Source: Sphingomonas bisphenolicum
GTDB taxonomy: Bacteria > Pseudomonadota > Alphaproteobacteria > Sphingomonadales > Sphingomonadaceae
DNA: 64,000 bases
Assembly: GCF_024349785.1 (NCBI RefSeq)
Contig: NZ_AP018817.1
Coordinates: 248,001 to 312,000, forward strand
Direction: 5' to 3'
Under the pieces are notes generated by a model that saw nothing but the letters and a program-made list of their open reading frames with translations, was not told the DNA's origin and made no database searches. Position numbers and translations under genes: made by a program. Shown here one piece after another: positions 16,965 to 24,547 of this stretch (its first letter is position 1; the number at the start of each line of letters is the position of its first letter).

Positions 16965-18046
16965 CGCCGGTCCCGCTGCACCGCCCGCGCTGCACGCCAG
17001 TCCGCGTCCGTCAACCGATCGAGCGCGTGACGATAGAGGGCGCCCAGCCGACTATCTGCGACCCCCCGGCCGTTCACCAGTTGCACGATGTCGGTGCCGG
17101 GGTTCCAATTGCCCTCGATCAGCACCGGCCCCTGCGTCGTCAGACCGATGTCCCAGCCGATCAGGGTGAAGCCCTGCCGGAACCGCTCATGCGCCTGGAG
17201 CGCCAGCGCGCGCGCCGCGTCATGATCGGGGATAGTCGCGCCTTCGATCGCCATGCCGGTCACGGGGTGGCGGCTGTGGCGGGATGGCGCGCGTTTGCCG
17301 CCGCTGCGCCAGGCTACGCCGCAACGCCCTTGTCCATCGACCGCCAGAACCAGATTGCCCGCGTTGAAATTATCGACCGGTCGCGGCCCGCCTGCCGACA
17401 GGCGCAGCGCCATATCGCAGATTTCCGGAGCGCGCGCCTCGTTCAGGCAGGTGACGATGCGCAATGTCGGCAGCGCGCCTGGTGACAGGTCCGCCAAGGC
17501 CGCATGGGTCGGCAGGCGCTGCTGAATGACGCCGCCCTTGCGCCACAGCGCGCGTAGCGAAACAGCGAGTTGGACAGTTGTGAGGATTAAATCGCCGTTG
17601 CGCCAGCCATCGCCATTGCGGACGAAACGCTCTACGCCCTGTCCCTTGGATCGATAGCTGGGCTTGGCGATGATGTCGTCCTGCCCGGCCAGCCAGTCGC
17701 CCAAATCCATAGCATTGGGGTCACAAGCGTCCGGCAGCGGTAGTCCCGACGCCATTTCTGCAAATAATTGCTTATTTTTCAATATGTTATTTGACAGCGG
17801 GAAGGCGCCCGGGTTGAGCAGCCGATGCAGGCCCTTGCGATCCTTCATGCTGAGGCCCTGCGTCCGCACGGCTTCGCCCAGATAGAGCCGTTCGGCGGGG
17901 GACCATCCGCCACAGCCGATCGCAGACAGACCATACGCCGCCAGCCGCCGCGCAGGCGGCCAGTGGCGCGCCAGTCCGTCATGATAGGCGGCGATCAGGC
18001 TATTGCCGCCGTCCCGCCGGACCGGCAGCGCGCGCAGCGTGAGCAA
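16961..18046 (-). CDS. sugar-transfer-associated ATP-grasp protein
   Basis: 361 residues resembling the ATPgrasp_ST family (PF14397). Visible ATP-grasp elements are DDIIAKPSYRSKGQGVERF (phosphate-binding Lys and glycine-rich loop) and the C-terminal WDIGLTTQGPVLIEGNWNPG with Glu/Asn Mg2+ ligands. Members occur in polysaccharide and cell-surface loci and are thought to ligate a carboxylate to an amine or hydroxyl using ATP; no biochemical function is established. It lies between the nucleotidyltransferase (3-base gap) and the GT4 gene (4-base overlap), consistent with a shared pathway. Confidence 0.85.
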   Translation of the reverse strand: MLTLRALPVRRDGGNSLIAAYHDGLARHWPPARRLAAYGLSAIGCGGWSPAERLYLGEAVRTQGLSMKDRKGLHRLLNPGAFPLSNNILKNKQLFAEMASGLPLPDACDPNAMDLGDWLAGQDDIIAKPSYRSKGQGVERFVRNGDGWRNGDLILTTVQLAVSLRALWRKGGVIQQRLPTHAALADLSPGALPTLRIVTCLNEARAPEICDMALRLSAGGPRPVDNFNAGNLVLAVDGQGRCGVAWRSGGKRAPSRHSRHPVTGMAIEGATIPDHDAARALALQAHERFRQGFTLIGWDIGLTTQGPVLIEGNWNPGTDIVQLVNGRGVADSRLGALYRHALDRLTDADWRAARAVQRDRR

Positions 18047-18049
18047 GCC

Positions 18050-18862
18050 TTACTCCGCCGCCACGGCCAGCGTGCTGCGCCCGGCCAGCATCTGTTCCGC
18101 CACGGCGTGCGAACGCGCATGGTCGACGTCGATCGCCACGGCGCCATCGGTCAGGATCACAGGGCTGATGGTCAGACGGAAGCGGTGCGAAAAGCGGGCG
18201 AAGGCCTGCTCCAGCGTACCGATGCCCAAACGGAAGCGGAGGAGGTTGAGCAGGCCGAAAGCGCCGACGATGCGCGCCGGATGCTTGACGAACTGGCCAC
18301 CCGACCGGAACGTCTCCGCGGCTTTCAGCGCAGCCCGATCGCGCAGCCAATAGCTGTTGCAGTTGGAATAGCTGTCGTCGGCGAAATTGTAGAATTTACG
18401 CTGTCCGTGCGGATGGGCGGCCAGCACCGACGCCCGGCGGGTGAAGGCGACGGCGGCATCCGCCGCCTGCGCCGTGCATCCGTCCAGCATCTCGTCCACC
18501 GCCTCCGGCGTCAGCATCACATTGTCGGCCGTGGTGACGAACAACGGGAAGGCCGCGCCGGCCGCACCGGCCAGCACGCTATCGACCAGATTGGGCCACG
18601 CCGCCACGCCGACCACCCGGCCGCTATGGAGCAGCCCGCGCAGCGGCGGGAGACCGGCCAGCAACGCCGGGTCTTCGATCACCACGCGCACCTGCCCGAT
18701 CCGGCGATTGGCGACCAGCGCCTCGATTACATGGAGCAGCATGGGCTGGCCCGCGACCGGGACCAGGCATTTATGGGTCACCCCCGCCGCCAGCGCCAGC
18801 GGATCGGTCGCGCCGTCACGTCGCCCTGCGAGCAGGATCGCCGTCGTGCCGCCGCTCTTCAT
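18050..18862 (-). CDS. NTP-transferase domain protein (MobA/sugar nucleotidyltransferase-like)
   Basis: 270 residues with the nucleotidyltransferase fold: TTAILLAGRRDG at the N terminus, then THKCLVPVAGQPML, which matches the (P)K-x-LLPVxGKPML block of sugar nucleotidyltransferases, and PLFVTTADNVML with the metal-binding Asp. The canonical GxGTR loop is degenerate (AGRRDGATDP), so substrate cannot be predicted. It probably activates a sugar or polyol phosphate, or a related group, as an NDP/CMP derivative for the neighbouring GT4 enzyme. It overlaps the first ATP-grasp gene by 4 bases. Confidence 0.82.
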   Translation of the reverse strand: MKSGGTTAILLAGRRDGATDPLALAAGVTHKCLVPVAGQPMLLHVIEALVANRRIGQVRVVIEDPALLAGLPPLRGLLHSGRVVGVAAWPNLVDSVLAGAAGAAFPLFVTTADNVMLTPEAVDEMLDGCTAQAADAAVAFTRRASVLAAHPHGQRKFYNFADDSYSNCNSYWLRDRAALKAAETFRSGGQFVKHPARIVGAFGLLNLLRFRLGIGTLEQAFARFSHRFRLTISPVILTDGAVAIDVDHARSHAVAEQMLAGRSTLAVAAE

Positions 18863-19890
18863 GCCGCGACCCGTACGATGGCGTCGCTCAGCAAGCCCTG
18901 CCGCGCCAGGCTATGGCCGACGATCGTTTCGACCAGCGCCGCATGATCGAGGCCGATCGAGGCGGCCGAGCGGGAGATCGTCTTCTTCGACCACAGGTTG
19001 CAAGACAGGTTCACTTCCATGAACAGCACTTGCCCGCTCGCCGGATCGTAGCGAAATTCGAACCGGCCATAATCGAACGGCCAGAATTCGGGCAGCAGCG
19101 CGGCCGTCATCGCCTCCAGCCGGGCGCGCAGGTCCATGTCCTCGACCAGCACGAGCGGATCGTCCCCCGCATCGATCAGGCCACGTTTCTCCTCATAGCT
19201 GCGTTCGCGATGGGGATCGGCCGGCACATATAGCATCGGCGGCAAGATCCAGGGCTGGCCGCCGCTGCCGCCGATCACCGGCACCGCGACGTCCAGCAGC
19301 GGCGCCCATTGTTCCACCAGGACATCATGGCCCAGCGCGAACAGGCTGTCGGCATGATCCTGCGCCGCCGTCCAGTCATCCACCATCTTCACGCCCCAGG
19401 AGGCGGAGGAGGCGTTGGGTTTCACCACCAGCCTGTCGGCCTGGAAGGCGGGAGCGTCGAACAGGCCGCCGCGGCGGAACAGTTGCGCGTTCATCGTCGG
19501 CACGCCGCGCGCGCGCGCGATCAGCTTGCTGAGATATTTGTCGTCGGACAGGCCGCGCACGATCGGACTGGCGCCCAGATGGGGCATGGCGTGCCGGCTC
19601 AGCAGCAGCGGCGCCAGCATCTCGCTATTCTGGAAGCCGCCGCGGTTCAGCAGGGTGACGACGAAGTCGGCGTCGGGCCGATCGAACAGCGCGTCGTAAC
19701 TGTCGGCGACATCGACATGCAGGCCGATCGCCTCCAGCGTCGTGCGCATCTCATGATGATAGACGGCATGATTGCCGTCCTGCGCATCGGGCCGGCCGCC
19801 GGCGCGGGCATGCTTGGCGAGGAAGAGGATATGCAACCGCGCCTTGTCGGCAGCCGGGATGCGGATCTGGCGGGGATGTATCGCTGTCAT
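18859..19890 (-). CDS. D-alanine-D-alanine-ligase-like ATP-grasp protein
   Basis: 343 residues. Features of the ATP-grasp ligase family are RLVVKPNASSASWGVKMV (ATP-binding Lys and flexible loop), VLVEQWAPLLDVAVPV, and the Mg2+-binding end VLFMEVNLSCNLWSKKT. These resemble D-Ala-D-Ala ligase, but the end lacks the usual N-x-x-P-G motif of true Ddl (here EVNLSCNLW), so it is unlikely to be the cell's Ddl. It would form an amide or dipeptide bond through an acyl-phosphate. It is the first gene of the leftward cassette. Confidence 0.85.
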   Translation of the reverse strand: MTAIHPRQIRIPAADKARLHILFLAKHARAGGRPDAQDGNHAVYHHEMRTTLEAIGLHVDVADSYDALFDRPDADFVVTLLNRGGFQNSEMLAPLLLSRHAMPHLGASPIVRGLSDDKYLSKLIARARGVPTMNAQLFRRGGLFDAPAFQADRLVVKPNASSASWGVKMVDDWTAAQDHADSLFALGHDVLVEQWAPLLDVAVPVIGGSGGQPWILPPMLYVPADPHRERSYEEKRGLIDAGDDPLVLVEDMDLRARLEAMTAALLPEFWPFDYGRFEFRYDPASGQVLFMEVNLSCNLWSKKTISRSAASIGLDHAALVETIVGHSLARQGLLSDAIVRVAA

Positions 19891-19916
19891 TGCGCCAGAT
19901 TACAGCCGGCAAATGA

Positions 19917-19934
19917 CGCGCCGCTTACGGCGCG
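19917..19934 (-). terminator. stem-loop downstream of the phosphodiesterase gene
   Basis: A perfect 7-bp GC stem (CGCGCCG / CGGCGCG, loop CTTA) lies 57 bases past the stop of the phosphodiesterase gene and 27 bases before the start of the ATP-grasp gene. Only a weak T-rich tail follows on the minus strand, so termination is possible but unproven. Confidence 0.35.
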
Positions 19935-19990
19935 GTTGCAGCGACATGAAGGCCACCGGTCAATCCGATGACGCTTTGTGCGCAGTTTTG

Positions 19991-21331
19991 TTACCGCAGG
20001 TCGATCGGCGGCGTTTCCGCATCGGGCAGCGTGCCGCCCATGATCGTGGCTAGCGTCGGCGCGATCGCACGCATGTCGATCCGGCCCAGATCCTTGCCCG
20101 CGGCGATGCCTTTGCCCATAGCCATGAAGGTCGCCTCCAGATGGGCGGGGCCGGGCAGATAGCCGTGCATCCCCTTGACCGGCGTGCGCGCCACCAGCGG
20201 CGCACCCGCGCCGCGGAAGATGTCGGTGACGAAACCGGGCTTCAGATTGACATAATAGGCCGCTTGCGGATTGCCGCCGACCCTGGCGATCGCCGCCTTG
20301 TCCAGCACCGCCGCAATGCCGTTCGCCGGGTTGGCGGCGAGCCGGTCGAGCAGTTGTTTCGTGCGGTCGGCGATGGCAGCGTCCTCCGGCCGCGCGAGCA
20401 TGATCGCGGCCGACCCGCCCGCTATCCAGGGCATCGCCTGCCAGGACGCGACCTTGCCGTCCTTATCCAGCGTGATGAGGCCTTCGTCGATGAAGGCGCG
20501 GAAGAGGTTGAGGCCGGTGTGCGTCGCTTCGAACCCATGGTCGCTGACCAGTGCGATCGCCGCATCGGGATGCGCCCTGCGCTCGGCGGCGATGAGGTCG
20601 CCGACGATCGCGTCGATCTTTTCCAGCACTGCCTTGGCGGCAGGCGTGTCCGGCCCCTTTTCATGCTGCTCATGGTCGAGCGCAGTAAGATAGACGGTCA
20701 GGAAATCCGGCTTGTGCGCGGCGATCAGCGCGGTGGCGAAACGCCCCCTATTCTGGTCGCCGGACAGGCTTTCATCGATGCCCATGGCGTAGGGATGGCC
20801 GACCTTCGCCTCCAGATCGGCCTTCAGCCCCGGCGTCGCCAGCGCATCCAGAAGCTTGGCGTCATCGGCATGGCCGGTGCGCCAGATTTGCGGCAGGTTC
20901 CAGGTCACGCCCTTGGCAGCGACGCTGACGGGCCAATGGATATTGCCGGTGGACAGGCCCGCTTTCGTGGCCGCCTCCCACAGGGTCGGCACCTTGATAT
21001 CCTGTGCATACCAGTACCAGCCGCCCTGGTTGATTCCGGTCGGATCGAAACTGTTATTGGCGACGACGCCATGTTTGGCCGGCGACACGCCGGTCATCAG
21101 CGTCGTGTGGCTGGGATAGGTCAATGTCGGCGCAACCCCGGTGACGCCCGACGCATGGGCGCCCTCGGTCAGGAAGCGGCGCAGATTGGGTAGGGAAAGG
21201 CCGCGCTTTTGCGCCTCCAGCACGTCGCCGGGGCGCAACCCGTCGATCGAGATCAGGAGCAGCGGTTCCGCCAGCGCCGTTGAGGGGAGGAGGATGGCGA
21301 GAGCGGTGGTGAAGAGCGCGGTCTTTTTCAT
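19991..21331 (-). CDS. secreted alkaline-phosphatase-superfamily phosphodiesterase (ENPP-like)
   Basis: 446 residues with a clear signal peptide (MKKTALFTTALAILLPSTALA). The mature enzyme has the type I phosphodiesterase/nucleotide pyrophosphatase signatures: LLISIDGLRPGD (metal ligand Asp30), the nucleophile region PTLTYPSHTTLMTG (Thr71), LDHEQHEKGPD and LVSDHGFEATH (metal ligands). It should cleave phosphodiester or pyrophosphate bonds of nucleotides or similar compounds in the periplasm. It lies downstream of a TonB-dependent receptor on the same strand, which suggests that the receptor imports an organophosphate or nucleotide-like compound that this enzyme processes. Confidence 0.9.
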   Translation of the reverse strand: MKKTALFTTALAILLPSTALAEPLLLISIDGLRPGDVLEAQKRGLSLPNLRRFLTEGAHASGVTGVAPTLTYPSHTTLMTGVSPAKHGVVANNSFDPTGINQGGWYWYAQDIKVPTLWEAATKAGLSTGNIHWPVSVAAKGVTWNLPQIWRTGHADDAKLLDALATPGLKADLEAKVGHPYAMGIDESLSGDQNRGRFATALIAAHKPDFLTVYLTALDHEQHEKGPDTPAAKAVLEKIDAIVGDLIAAERRAHPDAAIALVSDHGFEATHTGLNLFRAFIDEGLITLDKDGKVASWQAMPWIAGGSAAIMLARPEDAAIADRTKQLLDRLAANPANGIAAVLDKAAIARVGGNPQAAYYVNLKPGFVTDIFRGAGAPLVARTPVKGMHGYLPGPAHLEATFMAMGKGIAAGKDLGRIDMRAIAPTLATIMGGTLPDAETPPIDLR

Positions 21332-21354
21332 GAGGATTGTTTGTCTTTCCTAAG

Positions 21355-21453
21355 CCCCTTCCCTTCAGGGGAGAGGTTGGGGTGGGAGCTTGCCCCTGTG
21401 GCTGCGCCTGATCGACATCCCCCACCCCCGGCCCTTCCCCTGAAGGGGAGGGG
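21355..21453. repeat. extragenic palindromic repeat pair (inverted copies)
   Basis: Two copies of a C-rich element with a TTCAGGGG core occur in opposite orientation: 21355-21395 and 21415-21453. Together they can fold into one large hairpin. Similar CCCCTTCAGGGGA-type elements are frequent between genes in sphingomonads. The pair separates the phosphodiesterase gene from the upstream TonB receptor gene. Confidence 0.7.
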
Positions 21454-21464
21454 TGAACCAGTGC

Positions 21465-23771
21465 TTAGAACCCCGCCTTGGCGGTGATGAAGAATTGCTG
21501 CGGCGCGCCGACCAGCAAAGTCTGCGCGTCGCCGCTGTTGCCGAAGCCGCCCGACCCGATCGTGCCGACATATTTCTTGTCGAACAGGTTGGTGGCGTTG
21601 AGCTGCAATTCGATCTTGTCGGTGAAGCGATAGCCCAGCGAGGCGTCCACGATCAACCGGCCGGGGACCGACGCGTCGTTGGTGTAGCTGTAATAGCGGC
21701 GCGACATGTAATTGGCGCCGATCCGGCCGAAGATCGGACCCTGGTCGTAATTCACCTCCCCGCGCAGCATATGTTTGGGGCTGTCGACCACGGTCTTGTC
21801 CTTGATCGCGGCGACCAGCGTGCCGTCGCTGCTGTTGAACACATTGTCGCGATAGGTGGCGTCGGTGTAGCTGTAGCTGGCATAGACGCCGAAGCCATGG
21901 CCGAGCTTCAGGTCGCCCGCAGCTTCGACACCGACCGCGCGCACGCCGCCGACATTCTGGAGGGCGGAGGCCAGACCCTGGATCGGACTGCCCACCTGCA
22001 CCGCGAGCAGGCGGTTCTTGAAGTTGACCAGATAGGCGCCGAGCGTGCCGTTGAAGACCGGCGTATTGTAGCGCAGGCCCAGTTCGAACGTGTCCGACGT
22101 CTCCGGCTTCAGATCATCCTTGATCGCGTCGAAACCGGCCTGGTTGGTGGAGAAGGGACCAGTGGTCGTGGCGCTGGCGAAGGCGCGGGTCACCTGGGTG
22201 AAGCCACCGAAGATTTCCGCTTCGGGGCTCAGCTCCACCGCGAAGCCGGCATGAGGCTGAAACCAGTCCTCGACCTTGATCTTGCCCTGTGGGAAGCTCG
22301 CCTGGACGATGGCCTCGGCCTTGTTGGTGACCTTGAAGCCCTTCCAGCCCAGGTTGATCGTCACCATGCCGAGGTCGATCTTGTCCTGGACATGATATTG
22401 GAAGGTATTGGTGGTGAAGTCGAATTCCCACTGGGTCGCGAACGGGTTCTTGGGATAGTCGCGGAACGACAGGCCCGGCTCGGTGCGGCTGGCGAAGGCG
22501 TAGAAGCGCCGCGCCTGATGGAACTGGTTATTTTCATACCAGGCGCCGACGCTGAAATTCTGGATGCCGAGCGTGTAGTCGACACTGCCGAACGCGCCGA
22601 TCCGGTCCATGTCATATTCGGTGGTGCGCACCGACATCGGCACGCCGTTCGGGCTTGGCGTATAGGGGGTCGCCCACAGGCCCATGCCGCTATTATTGTG
22701 ATAATAGCCCTTGATCTTGAAGGTCGCGGCATCGCCGATCGGCGTGGTCAGCCCCACCGCACCCAGCCAGTCCTTGCGCAAGCCGGCGGCGTCATAATAG
22801 GCGTCGTCGGCGCTGGTGACATTGCCCGGATAGGTCTGGCCGGTGGCGACGGGCGCGCCGCTATAGTCGTACAGGCCGTCGGGAAAGGGCGAGCCCCCGC
22901 TGTTGCTGACCTTGTCGACGTCGTTCAGGCGGTCGGCATAGTCGATCGCGCGGGCATAGTCGGGATAGGTGTTGTCCCAGTCCCAGCCCAGGCGGCGGAT
23001 CATGCCCATCGACATGTCCTGATAATCCTGCTCGCGCCGGTCCGAATAGCTCAGCCAGCCGTCAATCTTGGCGTCGCCGACCGGGATCACGACCTTGGCG
23101 TTGCCCATATGCTGGTCCTGGACGCCCTCGCCCTTATATTTGTCGGTCGAGCCATAGCCATAGGACACATAGCCGCGGATGCCGTCTGCACTGCCCAGAT
23201 TGACGCGGCCAAAGGCGCGCCAGGTGTCGTCGCTGCCATAGGTCAGGTTGCCCTGCGCGCCGAACTCGCCGGTGGGGTCCATCGAGAAGGTCTCGACCGT
23301 GCCGCCCAGATTGCCGGTGGCCTGCGTACCAAGCGAGCCGGCGCCCTGCGACACGCGCACGCTGCCGATGTTCTCGCTGCTGATCGCGCGGGTGATGTGC
23401 AGGCCATTATGGTTGCCATAGCTCATGTCGCCCAGCGGAATGCCGTCGAAGGTGAAGCCGAGCTGGTTCTGGTTGAAGCTGCGGATGGTCACACGCTGCG
23501 ACCATTCATAATTGCCGAACGGGTCGGCCGACTGGAAATTGACGCTGGGCAGCTTTTCGATCGCTTTGAGCGGATTGGTGCCCGGCGTCAGCGTGACGAT
23601 GTCCTTGGCGGAGATTTCCTGCACCTGACGGGTTTCGCCCCGGCCGAACACGATGATGTCGGCGCCGGCGTCCGCCGCCACATCGGCCGCGGCGGGCGCA
23701 ACGTCCTGAGCATAGGCGGATTGGGCGATGATGGCGGTCGACGCCATCAGCAATATGGTGGTGATACGCAT
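21465..23771 (-). CDS. TonB-dependent outer membrane receptor
   Basis: 768 residues. A signal peptide ends at SAYAQ, followed by a plug domain (IKAIEKLP-like region, VTIRSFNQNQLGFTFDGIPLG, and LGTQATGNLGGTVE) and a 22-strand barrel, ending with the C-terminal Phe of outer-membrane barrels. The TonB box is probably in DIIVFGRGE. Of the usual receptor classes it resembles carbohydrate or organophosphate-type receptors more than siderophore receptors. The linked periplasmic phosphodiesterase suggests a phosphorylated substrate, which is inference. A GC-rich hairpin covers the ribosome-binding site just upstream. Confidence 0.92.
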   Translation of the reverse strand: MRITTILLMASTAIIAQSAYAQDVAPAAADVAADAGADIIVFGRGETRQVQEISAKDIVTLTPGTNPLKAIEKLPSVNFQSADPFGNYEWSQRVTIRSFNQNQLGFTFDGIPLGDMSYGNHNGLHITRAISSENIGSVRVSQGAGSLGTQATGNLGGTVETFSMDPTGEFGAQGNLTYGSDDTWRAFGRVNLGSADGIRGYVSYGYGSTDKYKGEGVQDQHMGNAKVVIPVGDAKIDGWLSYSDRREQDYQDMSMGMIRRLGWDWDNTYPDYARAIDYADRLNDVDKVSNSGGSPFPDGLYDYSGAPVATGQTYPGNVTSADDAYYDAAGLRKDWLGAVGLTTPIGDAATFKIKGYYHNNSGMGLWATPYTPSPNGVPMSVRTTEYDMDRIGAFGSVDYTLGIQNFSVGAWYENNQFHQARRFYAFASRTEPGLSFRDYPKNPFATQWEFDFTTNTFQYHVQDKIDLGMVTINLGWKGFKVTNKAEAIVQASFPQGKIKVEDWFQPHAGFAVELSPEAEIFGGFTQVTRAFASATTTGPFSTNQAGFDAIKDDLKPETSDTFELGLRYNTPVFNGTLGAYLVNFKNRLLAVQVGSPIQGLASALQNVGGVRAVGVEAAGDLKLGHGFGVYASYSYTDATYRDNVFNSSDGTLVAAIKDKTVVDSPKHMLRGEVNYDQGPIFGRIGANYMSRRYYSYTNDASVPGRLIVDASLGYRFTDKIELQLNATNLFDKKYVGTIGSGGFGNSGDAQTLLVGAPQQFFITAKAGF

Positions 23772-23773
23772 TT

Positions 23774-23816
23774 GGATAGTCCCCCTCTTGGACCTGAAGT
23801 CGGGGGCGGCCTATCC
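23774..23816 (-). promoter_or_regulatory. leader hairpin covering the ribosome-binding site of the TonB receptor gene
   Basis: On the minus strand, GGATAG...GGGGGACTATCC forms a stem-loop: outer arms CTATCC/GGATAG and inner arms CCCCC/GGGGG. It ends 2 bases before the ATG at 23771. The SD sequence AGAGGGGG is inside the inner stem, so translation could be controlled by RNA structure. It matches no riboswitch class that I can name. Confidence 0.45.
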
Positions 23817-23847
23817 GCATCATGTTGCACCGCAATGTGGTTTGGTT

Positions 23848-23882
23848 GACGGCGCCAAGTCATATCGATGACAGGCGCCGTC
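23848..23882 (-). terminator. stem-loop after the DUF4198 gene
   Basis: A 9-bp inverted repeat (GACGGCGCC / GGCGCCGTC, 17-base spacer) starts 9 bases beyond the DUF4198 stop codon. There is no T tract, so it may be a 3' stabilising hairpin or Rho-linked terminator rather than an intrinsic terminator. Confidence 0.4.
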
Positions 23883-23891
23883 ACATATTGA

Positions 23892-24524
23892 TCAGTCGTT
23901 CAAGAAGGTCAGCGTCGCCATATGATAGAGGGTCGCGACCTTCTGGTTGGCCAGGCTGAGGTCACCCTTTTCCTCCTGCGTCGCGCTCAGAATATAGCGC
24001 CCCTTGTCCTTGAGCGGCAGCGCCACGCGACCCTGGGCATCGGTCGTGAACGCCTTGGTCCATTTGTCGGGCGAAATGACGGTCAGCTTGGTGGCGGGCA
24101 CCGGCTTGCCTTCGCGTAGCAAGGTGAAGCTGTCGGCATGGGCGGCGGTCGGCACGATCTCCAGCGGCAGGCCCGCCTTCGCCTCGGCGCGGCCAGCGCG
24201 GGCGTAATAGATTACGCCTTCCTTCTTGCCCTCTTCGCCCCAGGGTTCGAACACCGTGTCGTCGATGACGCGGACGTCGCCGGCCGGTGCCGCAACCTCG
24301 ATATAGCCGGCCTTGCGGACCTGCGCCGCCTGCGACGCGGGCATCAGTTTGGGCGCCTTCAGCTTCTCGAACTCGGGATCTCCGCCTTCGGGTAGCGCCT
24401 CGCCCGGTTCGCCCAGATAGATGCGCGCTGGCCCCGTGCCGTCCCGCTCCACCCATATTTCATGCGCCTGCGCCACGCAGGACAGGCTCACCAGCGCCAC
24501 CAGGGCCAGGGATAATCTCTTCAT
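23892..24524 (-). CDS. DUF4198 periplasmic protein
   Basis: 210 residues with a signal peptide cleaved after AQA (mature start HEIWVERDG, where the N-terminal His is typical of DUF4198/PF10670). The family has Ig-like beta domains and is found beside TonB receptors and nickel or cobalt transporters; it is thought to bind metal in the periplasm, without proof. The gene follows the siderophore-type receptor by 23 bases with a strong GGAGAG site, so it is part of the same Fur-controlled operon. Confidence 0.88.
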   Translation of the reverse strand: MKRLSLALVALVSLSCVAQAHEIWVERDGTGPARIYLGEPGEALPEGGDPEFEKLKAPKLMPASQAAQVRKAGYIEVAAPAGDVRVIDDTVFEPWGEEGKKEGVIYYARAGRAEAKAGLPLEIVPTAAHADSFTLLREGKPVPATKLTVISPDKWTKAFTTDAQGRVALPLKDKGRYILSATQEEKGDLSLANQKVATLYHMATLTFLND

Positions 24525-24547
24525 GCTTTCTCTCCTTTGATATCCCG

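Noticed and set aside
21453..23849. 798-codon plus-strand frame opposite the TonB receptor
   Set aside because: Antisense shadow of a gene with signal peptide, plug domain and C-terminal Phe.
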